64,000 nt of DNA, from assembly GCF_964283195.1 (NCBI RefSeq), contig NZ_CAXYLH010000002.1, one strand, 5' to 3'. The notes beneath the pieces were generated by a model. The model was not told the origin of the DNA. It searched no databases and saw nothing but the letters and a program-made list of their open reading frames with translations. Position numbers and translations under genes: made by a program. The stretch comes from Paratractidigestivibacter sp003150175 (lineage in GTDB: Bacteria; Actinomycetota; Coriobacteriia; Coriobacteriales; Atopobiaceae). The number at the start of each line of letters is the position of its first letter. The first letter of the stretch is position 1. This document shows positions 54,691 through 62,601 of the stretch, piece after piece.

Positions 54691-54722
54691 AGCAGATCCC
54701 CCGCGGCGGCTAGAATGGTCGT

Positions 54723-56636
54723 ATGGAAGAGATTCTATTGCAGATAGCCGCGCTCCTGCGCGAAGGGCGCCAGGTTGACGACGCCGTGGTGACGAAGCTC
54801 GTGCACGCGGCGTCGCGCGGTGCCGCGCAGCCTCCGGCCAAGCGGCAGCTTCTGCCCTTTTACCTGCGGACAAAGCAGGAAGACCTAGAGCGCTGGGCCT
54901 CATGGCGGATCTCGCCCGGCCTCGAGCGAGAGCTTCTGCGCGCTATCCGCATAAAGCCCCGCCGCACCGCCTCGGGCGTGGCGACTATCACCGTGATCAC
55001 CAAGCCCTGGCCGTGCTCGGGCGACTGCGTGTTCTGCCCGAGCGACCTCAGGATGCCCAAGAGCTACCTGCACGACGAGCCGGCGTGCGCCCGCGCCGAG
55101 CAGAATCGCTTCGACCCTTATCTGCAGGTGAGCTCACGGCTGACGGCACTCTCGCAGATGGGGCACGCCACCGACAAGATCGAGCTCATCGTGCTCGGCG
55201 GCACCTGGACCGACTACCCTGAGGACTATCAGGTCTGGTTCATGAGCGAGCTTTTCCGCGCCCTCAACGACGACGCCGTGGCCGACGAGGCGGCGAACCC
55301 CATGCTCAGGCGCTCCTGCGGCCGTGGGGGAGCTGAGGCTGCCATGCGGGCTGTGCCGGACGGCTGCCTGCCCAGGGGCGTGGCCGCGCGTCGCGCGCGG
55401 TACCGCGAGTGCTTCTTGGCAAAGGATGTCGAGGCGCTCGCGCAAAGAAGGGCGGGGCTCCAGGCCGGTATCGACGCCGGGCACGGGGGAGGGCGCGGCC
55501 GCTATAACGCCGCCGTCAAGGAGCTCTACGGCGCCGGAAGCGCTTGGGGGCGGGCGATGTCGTGGCAGAGCGGCTCCTGGGAGGAGCTCGAGCGCCAGCA
55601 GCGCGTAAATGAGCGCGCCCGGCACCGCGTGGTGGGGCTCGTCATCGAGACCAGGCCGGACGCCGTCACGGCGCGCTCCCTACGCACGATCCGCCGGCTC
55701 GGCTGCACGAAGGTCCAGATGGGCGTGCAGAGCATCGACCAGCGCGTCCTCGACGTGAACGAGCGGCGCGTCGACGTCGCGCGCATGGAGGAGGCGTTTG
55801 CCTTATGCCGGCTGTTCGGCTTCAAGATCCACGCCCACTTCATGGTCAACCTCCTCGGCTCCACACCGGCTGCCGATAAAGCCGACTACCTGCGCTTCGT
55901 TGGTCCTGGGCCGTTCCAGCCCGATGAGGTCAAGCTCTACCCGTGCGCCCTCATCGAAGGGACCCGGCTCGTGGGCAGGCATAAGTCGGGGGAATGGGAG
56001 CCCTATACGGAGGAGGAGCTCCTCGACGTGCTCGCCTCAGACATCGTCGCCACGCCGGCGTTCTGCCGCGTGAGCCGCATGATCCGTGACTTCAGCTCGA
56101 ACGACATCGTGGCGGGAAACAAGAAGCCCAACTTGCGCCAGATGGTCGAGCGTCGGCTTTCCGAAACGGGGCAGGTGCGTGTGCGCGAGATCCGCTACCG
56201 CGAGATCGGCTCGGATGCCCCCGACCTCGCCGAGCTTGAGCTGGACGTCGTCTCATACACGACCCTGACCTCCGAGGAGCGTTTCCTCCAATGGGTCACG
56301 CTCGAGGGAAAGATCGCGGGTTTCTTGAGGCTCTCCCTGCCTGACCAGCGCTTTGTTTCCGAATGCATGAAGCGCTACGGCGACGACGCCCCCGTCGGCC
56401 CGCGCGAGGCCATGATCCGCGAGGTCCACGTGTACGGCGTCGCCGCGCGCGTGGGGCAGGAGAGCGTCGCCGCGCAGCACCGCGGGCTGGGACGCGCACT
56501 CGTCGCGCGGGCCTGCGAGCTTTCGCGCGAGGCGGGCTTTGAGCGCATCAACGTGATCAGCGCCGTGGGGACCCGCGAGTACTATCGGTCCCTGGGCTTT
56601 ACCGACCACGGGCTCTATCAGCAGAAAGCCCTTTAG
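54723..56636 (+). CDS. Bacterial Elp3: radical SAM and acetyltransferase tRNA-modifying enzyme
   Basis: The protein has 637 residues. Elp3 builds the 5-carboxymethyl group on wobble uridine of tRNA from acetyl-CoA. The radical SAM cluster motif is C98-x3-C102-x2-C105 (PCSGDCVFCP), unlike the C-x9-C-x2-C of eukaryotic Elp3. LIVLGGTWTDYPEDY and VIETRPDAV follow, and QMGVQSIDQRVLDVN is typical. The C-terminal GNAT domain has the acetyl-CoA loop AAQHRGLGRALV and ends REYYRSLGFTDHGLYQQKAL. Length and domain order match bacterial Elp3. No other Elongator subunit is present. Confidence 0.92.
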   Translation: MEEILLQIAALLREGRQVDDAVVTKLVHAASRGAAQPPAKRQLLPFYLRTKQEDLERWASWRISPGLERELLRAIRIKPRRTASGVATITVITKPWPCSGDCVFCPSDLRMPKSYLHDEPACARAEQNRFDPYLQVSSRLTALSQMGHATDKIELIVLGGTWTDYPEDYQVWFMSELFRALNDDAVADEAANPMLRRSCGRGGAEAAMRAVPDGCLPRGVAARRARYRECFLAKDVEALAQRRAGLQAGIDAGHGGGRGRYNAAVKELYGAGSAWGRAMSWQSGSWEELERQQRVNERARHRVVGLVIETRPDAVTARSLRTIRRLGCTKVQMGVQSIDQRVLDVNERRVDVARMEEAFALCRLFGFKIHAHFMVNLLGSTPAADKADYLRFVGPGPFQPDEVKLYPCALIEGTRLVGRHKSGEWEPYTEEELLDVLASDIVATPAFCRVSRMIRDFSSNDIVAGNKKPNLRQMVERRLSETGQVRVREIRYREIGSDAPDLAELELDVVSYTTLTSEERFLQWVTLEGKIAGFLRLSLPDQRFVSECMKRYGDDAPVGPREAMIREVHVYGVAARVGQESVAAQHRGLGRALVARACELSREAGFERINVISAVGTREYYRSLGFTDHGLYQQKAL

Positions 56637-56658
56637 CGGGGCCTCGCCGCTCGGATGC

Positions 56659-57909
56659 CTAGCGCTTCTTGAGGGAGAAGAGCGCGGCCGCGGCGCAGAA
56701 GGCCATGCATGCATAGCCGAGGATGAACATGAGCGCATACCCGCCTGCGGAGTCGCAGACGAAGCCCCAGAACACGGCCGCCACGGCGCTCATGAGGGAC
56801 CCGACCATGCTCACGCGGGAGTAGATGTTCGTGTAGTCGGCGCTTCCGAACACGGTGCGGACGAGCAGCGGCGTCTGGACCGTGGTCATTGCGTAGACGA
56901 CGCCAAAGAGGAAGGCGCCCGCGAGCAGCAGCGCGAGCGCGCCCGGCGCGAGCCATATGAGGGTCACGCCGACGACGCCCGAGCCGATTCCGAGCGCGAT
57001 GCCGGCCTTCACGGACTTGTCGTTGACGGCGCCGAGGATAATCTTGCCCACGGCCTGGCCCGCCATGGCGGCCGACGCCGCAACTCCCGAGGCGGCCGCG
57101 ACCTGCGGCAGGGTATCGGCGAAGGAGAGCGCATAGCTCGGCAGGAACTGGTAGATGGTCTGGTTGAGCGTGATGACGCCGCAGAACGCGGCGAGGGCGA
57201 AGAACGCGGGCATCCTCATGGCCTGCTCCGCCGCAATGCCGTCGGCGGCTCCCTGCTCGGCCCCTTCGTCCTTCGAGCCGTCCTCGTCCGAACCGAAGGG
57301 CGCAAGCCCCTTGTCCGCGGGGCTGTTCCTCACCACGAGCAGCGTGAAGGGCAGGGCGCCCACCAGTATGATCGCGCCGAACACGAGGTAAGCGGTGCGC
57401 CACCCCTCAGGGCCCGAGCTGATGAAGGCGGTCCCGATGGGGTTGAAGATCACCCCGCCGATACCCGTGAACGCCATGCAGAGCCCGACGAAGAAGCCCA
57501 CGCGCTTGGCGCACCACGCGTTTATGAGCGTGGGCACCGCGAGGTGGATGAGCGGGGCCACGCCGAGGCCGATGAAGGCGCCGCACACGTAGAACTGCCA
57601 CATCGCCTGGCACAGGCCCATGCAGGCGCAGCCGGCGCCGCACAAGGCGACCGCCGCGGAAAGCGCGACGCGCGCATCGAGCTTGGACAGCAGTTTTCCC
57701 CACACGGGCAGCGTGACCATCATGGCGACGTTCACGATCGAGAAGTACAGCGTGAAGGTGGCCTTGGGCACGCCGAAATATGCCGAGACCGGCGTAAAGA
57801 AGATGCCTGCGCAGCTGAGCACGAGCGCGCACGGCAGGCAGGTGATGGCGATGCAGGCGGCGACGATGGCGTAGGCGTAGTGGAAACCGCCGCTTTTGGT
57901 TTGGGTCAA
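56659..57909 (-). CDS. MFS transporter, oxalate/formate antiporter-like
   Basis: The protein has 416 residues from TTG 57909, with AAAGAGG 7 nt upstream; an upstream in-frame start would add a Cys/Arg-rich tail without a ribosome site. Twelve hydrophobic helices with a central charged loop (SDEDGSKDEGAEQ) fit a major facilitator of the OFA type, which often exchange monocarboxylates. It is the last gene of the minus-strand cluster that starts with the CocE-like hydrolase, so it may import the substrate or export the acid product (inference). Confidence 0.85.
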   Translation of the reverse strand: MTQTKSGGFHYAYAIVAACIAITCLPCALVLSCAGIFFTPVSAYFGVPKATFTLYFSIVNVAMMVTLPVWGKLLSKLDARVALSAAVALCGAGCACMGLCQAMWQFYVCGAFIGLGVAPLIHLAVPTLINAWCAKRVGFFVGLCMAFTGIGGVIFNPIGTAFISSGPEGWRTAYLVFGAIILVGALPFTLLVVRNSPADKGLAPFGSDEDGSKDEGAEQGAADGIAAEQAMRMPAFFALAAFCGVITLNQTIYQFLPSYALSFADTLPQVAAASGVAASAAMAGQAVGKIILGAVNDKSVKAGIALGIGSGVVGVTLIWLAPGALALLLAGAFLFGVVYAMTTVQTPLLVRTVFGSADYTNIYSRVSMVGSLMSAVAAVFWGFVCDSAGGYALMFILGYACMAFCAAAALFSLKKR

Positions 57910-57958
57910 AACGCACCTCTTTCTGGGTTCGGCGTCGAATCTAATGACGCATAAGAGG

Positions 57959-57997
57959 GTGCGGCGGCAAGAAGGGCTTGTCTTCGTGCCGCCGCAC
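57959..57997 (-). terminator. Hairpin between the kinase and transporter genes
   Basis: GTGCGGCGGCA and TGCCGCCGCAC pair perfectly over 11 bp with a 17-nt loop. No T tract on the minus strand. It may lower readthrough into the transporter gene or stabilise the upstream mRNA. Confidence 0.5.
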
Positions 57998-58028
57998 AAT
58001 CAACTGGCAATTCGGTTCCCGTCGGGAT

Positions 58029-59153
58029 TTAGCCCTCTACGTCGGGAACGGCGCCACCCATGGAAAAGCCCTTCCAGCTGGGCTCGCCGGTGAAGGTCAT
58101 CACGGGCTCCGCCCCGTCGAGCGCGCGCACGGCGCCCGCCGCAAGGGCGTCCATCTCGAAGTCGCCGGCGTAGACCTTCACGGGGGCGATCCACTCGACG
58201 CGCTTGGTCACATAGGAGACGAAGCGGGGGTCGTGGGAGACGCCGCCGGTGAGGACTATGCCGTCGACCTTGCCGCAGACGGCGGCTGCGAAGCTGGCGA
58301 TGCACTTCGCGACCTGGTAGGCCATGGCGTCGTAGACGACCTTTGCCCACTCGTCGCCCTCTTCGATGCGCGCGACGATGCTGCGGGCGTCGTCTGTGCC
58401 CAAAAGCCCCACGAGGCCGCCCGTCTTGCCCACGACGGCGTTCATCGATTTTTCGCTCGCGCCTTCGGAGAAGGCCATCTTTACCACGGGCTTCGCCGGG
58501 ACGTCGCCGCAGCGGTTGGGGACGAAGGGGCCGGAGCCCTCGAGGACGTCGTTGGTGTCCACCATGCGCCCGTGCTCATGGCAGGCCACCGAAAGGCCTC
58601 CGCCCACGTGGGCGACGATGAAGTTGCCGTCCTCGTAGGCCATGCCGAGCTTCGAGGCGCAGCGGATGGCGCACTCCTTCTGGTTCAGACAGTGCACGTG
58701 GCTTTTGCGGTAGACGCCGGGCCAGCCGGTGATGCGCGCGACGTCGGCGAGCTCGTCGGTGTCGGGCTGGTTCACGGCGAAGGCGGGGCGGCCGACCTCG
58801 CGGGCGAAGGCGTAAAGGAGCGGCGCGCCGAGGATCGCGGGGTGGTTCACGCCGGCGGCGAGCACATGGTCGCAGACCTTCTGGTCGATGGCGAAGATGC
58901 CGCCGACGGTGGGGCCCATGGCGCCGCAGTAGCCCGAGAAGGCGTCGATGTCGGAAAGCTCGATGCCCTGCTCGGCAAGGGCGTCGAGGATGGTCTTTCT
59001 ACGGTATTCGAACTGGTTGGCGGCGCGCTCGAAGGCCGCGAGCTCGTCTGCGGGGTGGGTGACGTTCATGCGGAAGAGCGCCTCCGCGCCGTCGAAGACG
59101 GCCACCTTGGTGGACGTCGAGCCCGGAGAGAGCGTGAGGATCTTGTGTCCCAT
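58029..59153 (-). CDS. buk: Butyrate kinase
   Basis: The protein has 374 residues. It belongs to the ASKHA acetate/butyrate kinase family, which converts acyl phosphate and ADP to free acid and ATP. ILTLSPGSTSTKVAVFDG at the N-terminus, IVAHVGGGLSVACHEHG and VLTGGVSHDPRFV are characteristic of Buk rather than AckA. With the adjacent phosphotransacylase it can form the last two steps of a butyrate, isobutyrate or branched-acid fermentation. The real acyl chain is not readable from sequence. It begins 49 bp after the phosphotransacylase gene. Confidence 0.93.
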   Translation of the reverse strand: MGHKILTLSPGSTSTKVAVFDGAEALFRMNVTHPADELAAFERAANQFEYRRKTILDALAEQGIELSDIDAFSGYCGAMGPTVGGIFAIDQKVCDHVLAAGVNHPAILGAPLLYAFAREVGRPAFAVNQPDTDELADVARITGWPGVYRKSHVHCLNQKECAIRCASKLGMAYEDGNFIVAHVGGGLSVACHEHGRMVDTNDVLEGSGPFVPNRCGDVPAKPVVKMAFSEGASEKSMNAVVGKTGGLVGLLGTDDARSIVARIEEGDEWAKVVYDAMAYQVAKCIASFAAAVCGKVDGIVLTGGVSHDPRFVSYVTKRVEWIAPVKVYAGDFEMDALAAGAVRALDGAEPVMTFTGEPSWKGFSMGGAVPDVEG

Positions 59154-59202
59154 TGTTTTCCTTTCGTGCGGGCGGGGCGCTGCCCCCCCCCGCGCTGCTG
59201 CG

Positions 59203-60204
59203 TTAACGGGTGGAGAGGACGAGCATCGCGATGTCGCCGACGATCTCGTCGACGGTGGCGCCGCGGCTCGAGTCGGCGACGGGCTTGGCGAAGCCGTTCA
59301 GGGTGTGGCCGTACGCCGCGCCCTTGGCGAAGCGCTGGACGAGCTTGACGGCGATGTTGGCCGAGTTGAGATCGGGGAAGACGAGCACGTTCGCTCGCCC
59401 GGCGACCTCGGAGGCGCCGCCGACCTTCTTTGCCGCGACAGCCTCGTCGATGGCCGCGTCGAGCTGGAGCTCGCCGTCGGCGGCGATGTCCGGCCTGCGC
59501 TCATGGAGGAGGTCGAGCGCCTCGCGCACGCGCTCGACGCTCTGGCCCGCGCCCGAGCCCTTGGTCGAGAACGAGAGGAAGCCCACGCGCGGCTCCCAGC
59601 CCATGATCGAGCGCACGCCGTCGGCGGCGGAAATGGCGATGGAGGCGAGCTCGGAGGCGTTGGGCTCGGGGTTCAGGCCGCAGTCGGTGAAGCAGATCAC
59701 GCCGCCCTCAGGCCCCTCGAAGCCGGGGGTCTCGACGAGCGCGAGGATGGAGGGGACGTCGACGCCCTCGGCAAGCCCGATGGTCATCTGGGCGCACATG
59801 AGGACGTCGCCGGTGGTGTTCACATGGCCGCAGAAGGTGCAGTCGACGTCGCCCAGCTCCTCCATGACCATGGCCCACCACATGGGGTTCTTAAGCTTGC
59901 GGCGGATGCCCTTGGCCGAGAGCATGCGGGGTTTGCCGGCGTCCATGAAGCGGTTCGCGAGCTCTTCGAGGGCGTCGGCGTCGGAGGTGTCCACGATCTG
60001 CATGCCGGTGAGGTCGACGCCCGCCTCCTCGGCGGTCGCGCGGATGATGTCGGCGGGGGAGACGAGCACGGGGATGCCGATGCCGTCGTCGGCTACGCGG
60101 CGGGCCGCCTGGAGGGTCTTTGCCGCCTCGCACTCGGGCAGCGCGACGCGCGCCTTGCGCTCGCAGGCCTTGGCGTCCTCGGTGAGCTTCTGGATAAGCG
60201 TCAT
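59203..60204 (-). CDS. Phosphate acyltransferase (acetyl/butyryl type)
   Basis: The protein has 333 residues from ATG 60204 (GAAAGGAA upstream). It is a short-form PTA_PTB enzyme that swaps an acyl group between CoA (or another thiol) and phosphate. ELQLDAAIDEAVAAKKVG, GRANVLVFPDLNSANIAVKL and PVADSSRGATVDEIV are the characteristic segments. The sequence leans towards Pta, but the pairing with butyrate kinase and with the carrier protein suggests another acyl group or a carrier-bound substrate. It lacks the N-terminal regulatory domain of long Pta. Confidence 0.87.
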   Translation of the reverse strand: MTLIQKLTEDAKACERKARVALPECEAAKTLQAARRVADDGIGIPVLVSPADIIRATAEEAGVDLTGMQIVDTSDADALEELANRFMDAGKPRMLSAKGIRRKLKNPMWWAMVMEELGDVDCTFCGHVNTTGDVLMCAQMTIGLAEGVDVPSILALVETPGFEGPEGGVICFTDCGLNPEPNASELASIAISAADGVRSIMGWEPRVGFLSFSTKGSGAGQSVERVREALDLLHERRPDIAADGELQLDAAIDEAVAAKKVGGASEVAGRANVLVFPDLNSANIAVKLVQRFAKGAAYGHTLNGFAKPVADSSRGATVDEIVGDIAMLVLSTR

Positions 60205-60224
60205 TGGGGTGTTCCTTTCTACAC

Positions 60225-60268
60225 AAAAGGGGCCCGGCAAGGGGCAAGAAGCGCCTGGCCGGGCCCCT
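60225..60268 (-). terminator. Intra-operon terminator between the carrier protein and phosphotransacylase genes
   Basis: AGGGGCCCGGC (60228-60238) and GCCGGGCCCCT (60258-60268) form a perfect 11-bp stem. On the minus strand it is followed by TTTTGTGT. The short T tract suggests partial termination, leaving more transcript for the hydrolase and carrier genes than for downstream genes. Confidence 0.65.
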
Positions 60269-60276
60269 GGGGGCGA

Positions 60277-60528
60277 CTACATGGAGAGGGCGTCGTCCAC
60301 GAACTTGGCGGCGTCGAGGAAGGTCTTGCACTTGTTGAGCTGCATGTAGGGGACCTCGACCTCGTACTCGTCCTCGAGCGCGGAGGCGAACTGCACGATG
60401 TTCACGCTCTTGCAGTGCAGGTCGTCGACGAAGCTGGTGTTCTCGTCGAGGGTGGAGGCGTCGACGCCGAAGATGTCGGCGGCCTTTTCCTTGAGGATGT
60501 CCACGACCTCAGCCTGGAAATCGTTCAT
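60277..60528 (-). CDS. Atypical acyl carrier protein
   Basis: The protein has 83 residues with an ACP-like four-helix pattern (VVDILKEKAADIFGVDASTL, then FASALEDEYEVEVP). The candidate phosphopantetheine Ser41 is in HCKSVN. Normal ACPs have Asp before the Ser and Leu after it (DSL); here Lys precedes and Val follows, which would alter recognition by AcpS-type transferases. It has Cys39 next to the site and a Cys67. It starts 21 bp after the hydrolase gene. It is clearly separate from acpP at 14101. Confidence 0.85.
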   Translation of the reverse strand: MNDFQAEVVDILKEKAADIFGVDASTLDENTSFVDDLHCKSVNIVQFASALEDEYEVEVPYMQLNKCKTFLDAAKFVDDALSM

Positions 60529-60549
60529 GTGATGCTCCTTGTCTGCTCT

Positions 60550-62361
60550 CTATTTGTTCTCGTCGCCGTGCCAGATGTAGTCGCCCACCTGATACTTTGG
60601 CGGAATGACCGGAATCTGCAGGTAGGACTGGTGGGACCCGCCGGTGTGGATGACGTGCATGCCGTCCCCGTTGTCGGTCTTGTGGTTCATGTCGTTGTCG
60701 TGGAACCACTCGGTCTTGATGAAGCGCCCCGCCACGACCACCTGGATCTTCTCGCCCTTGTGCCAGAAGCGGGAGTGCGGGTACATCTCGACGTCGACGG
60801 GGACGATCTCGCCGGGCTTCATGCGCTCCTCCCTCTCGTGGCTGTGCACGGGCTGGAAGTCGCTCGCGTACTTGGGGTCGAGGTCTCGGTGGCTGCAGCG
60901 CAGGAAGCCCCAGGCCCCGCGGAAGGGGGCGCCCATGACGCGGATGGGCACGTAGCTGCCGTCGCGGTCGAGCTTGATGACCCAGGGGAAGAGGTCCATG
61001 TTGTCGTAGCCGCGGCACTCGACCTCGAGGTGCAGCTTCATGTAGCCGGTGATCTCGGTGTCCTCGGTGAACTGGTAGGTAAACGTCGTGGTCTCGGTCT
61101 TGGGGTCGTAGACGACCTCGGACTCCTCCGGGTACTCCTCAAAGCCGGCCTCGTGGTTAGTGGCGTCGAGGTAGAGCTTCTTGTACTCGGTGCGCTTGAG
61201 CGGGAAGGTGTCCTCGGCGCGGCGGCTGGCGTAGTCATAGTCGTAGGCGTCCATGACGTCGAGGCGGACGCGCGGCGTCATCTCCCAGCCGTTGTGGATC
61301 TCCTTGCAGTAGCGGTCGAAGAACTTGCGCACGTCCTCCATGTTTGCCGGGGTGTAGGTGTCGGGCCACTCGAAGTCGCGGTGCGCGCGCATCCATTTTT
61401 TCGGCGTGCGGATGCGGCGGAAGCCCTCGAAGGCCCCGCGCAGGTGGTGGTGTACCCAGCCGGCGGTGACGTAGGTGGGGATGCGGATCTTGTTCCAGTC
61501 GACGATCTTGTCCCTGTAGTACGCGTTCATCAGGGGATACTTCGCCACCATCGCCGGCGTGTCCTCGATGTAGTTGTTGACCGCCAGCGCCTGGATGATG
61601 TGGGTCTCATAGTCGGGGTTGGGGATGCCGCCGCAGAAGTAGGACTCGCGGTAGAGGTCGCCTTGGCCCTCCCAGGCGGCGAGGCATGCGAGGTGGGGCG
61701 GGCGCGTGGCGGCGATGCGCCAGTGCGCCATGCAGACGCCGGAGTTGCCGATCATCGTGGCGCGGCCGTTGCACCACTCCTGGGCCGTCACCCACTCGAT
61801 GAAGTCGTAGCCGTCCTGTGCGTCCTGGGAGCCCCAAAGATAGACGTCGCCCTCGGAGTTGCCCACGCCGCGCGGGTCCACGTTGGCCACGGCGTAGCCG
61901 TAGTGGCACCAGTAGCCGGGGTCGGGCGCCTCGAACTTCGCGTACTGGCTGACGGTCTTGGGGGGCACGCCCATGAGCTGCCAGGAGTCCATGCCCTCCG
62001 AGGGGTTCTTTCCGAACGGCGCGAAGACGCAGATGACGGGGACCTTCTCGGCGGTGTTCGCCGGGCGATAGATGTCGGCGTAGATGGTGGTGCCGTCGCG
62101 CAGCACGCAGGCCACGTCGCGCTCGCACATGACGTTGGGGATGTCGGTCATGTAGGTGTGCGGGTTGTACTTGGCGCAGAAGCCCATGGTGGCGACCATC
62201 TCGCCGTCGCCGGCGTCGGGGTCCTCCTGCAGCCTGCGCTTGATCTCGTCGAGCTCCTCGCGGGACTTGCCCGGGTTGCCCTTGGCGAAGGGGACCTCGA
62301 ACTCCTCCTGGTCCTTGCCGAAGGTCATCTTTTTGTAGATGCCCTTGTACTCGTCGGCCAT
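60550..62361 (-). CDS. CocE/NonD family hydrolase
   Basis: The protein has 603 residues from ATG 62361 (GAGAGGAG upstream). It has the X-Pro dipeptidyl-peptidase/CocE alpha/beta-hydrolase fold and a C-terminal jelly-roll domain. Nucleophile Ser lies in MIGNSGVCMAHW, preceded by NVDPRGVGNSEGD. In place of the usual GWYD with the acidic triad residue it has GWVHHHLRG; FEWPDTY and RKFFDRYCKEI follow as in a subgroup of these enzymes. No signal peptide is visible, so it acts in the cytoplasm on an imported ester or amide. It is the first gene of the cluster, divergent from the regulator. Confidence 0.87.
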   Translation of the reverse strand: MADEYKGIYKKMTFGKDQEEFEVPFAKGNPGKSREELDEIKRRLQEDPDAGDGEMVATMGFCAKYNPHTYMTDIPNVMCERDVACVLRDGTTIYADIYRPANTAEKVPVICVFAPFGKNPSEGMDSWQLMGVPPKTVSQYAKFEAPDPGYWCHYGYAVANVDPRGVGNSEGDVYLWGSQDAQDGYDFIEWVTAQEWCNGRATMIGNSGVCMAHWRIAATRPPHLACLAAWEGQGDLYRESYFCGGIPNPDYETHIIQALAVNNYIEDTPAMVAKYPLMNAYYRDKIVDWNKIRIPTYVTAGWVHHHLRGAFEGFRRIRTPKKWMRAHRDFEWPDTYTPANMEDVRKFFDRYCKEIHNGWEMTPRVRLDVMDAYDYDYASRRAEDTFPLKRTEYKKLYLDATNHEAGFEEYPEESEVVYDPKTETTTFTYQFTEDTEITGYMKLHLEVECRGYDNMDLFPWVIKLDRDGSYVPIRVMGAPFRGAWGFLRCSHRDLDPKYASDFQPVHSHEREERMKPGEIVPVDVEMYPHSRFWHKGEKIQVVVAGRFIKTEWFHDNDMNHKTDNGDGMHVIHTGGSHQSYLQIPVIPPKYQVGDYIWHGDENK

Positions 62362-62601
62362 GCAAACTCCTCTCGGGTTTTGCCTATCCGGCACGCGCCC
62401 CGCTTCGCGGTTGCGCTTTCGGATCCGTCGTGGATTAGTCTCCCGATTCGGCCGCCTTCGGTCATTGGACTAGGTGACAAACTTTGCGCTTGGCCGCGGC
62501 TTCGGGTGGTACCCGTGAACACCGGGGGCGGGCCATGGGCGAAAACGCGGGTTCCGCGGTATCATGTGGGGCAAAACAACGTGACGCCGGGGGACATACG
62601 C
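62362..62601. promoter_or_regulatory. Divergent control region of the acyl cluster
   Basis: This 240-bp gap lies between the hydrolase cluster and the PucR-like regulator gene. No consensus promoter is clear; TATCAT at 62560-62565 could serve the regulator. GCCGCGGC within 62488-62502 is an 8-bp palindrome. No gene is visible. Confidence 0.4.
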
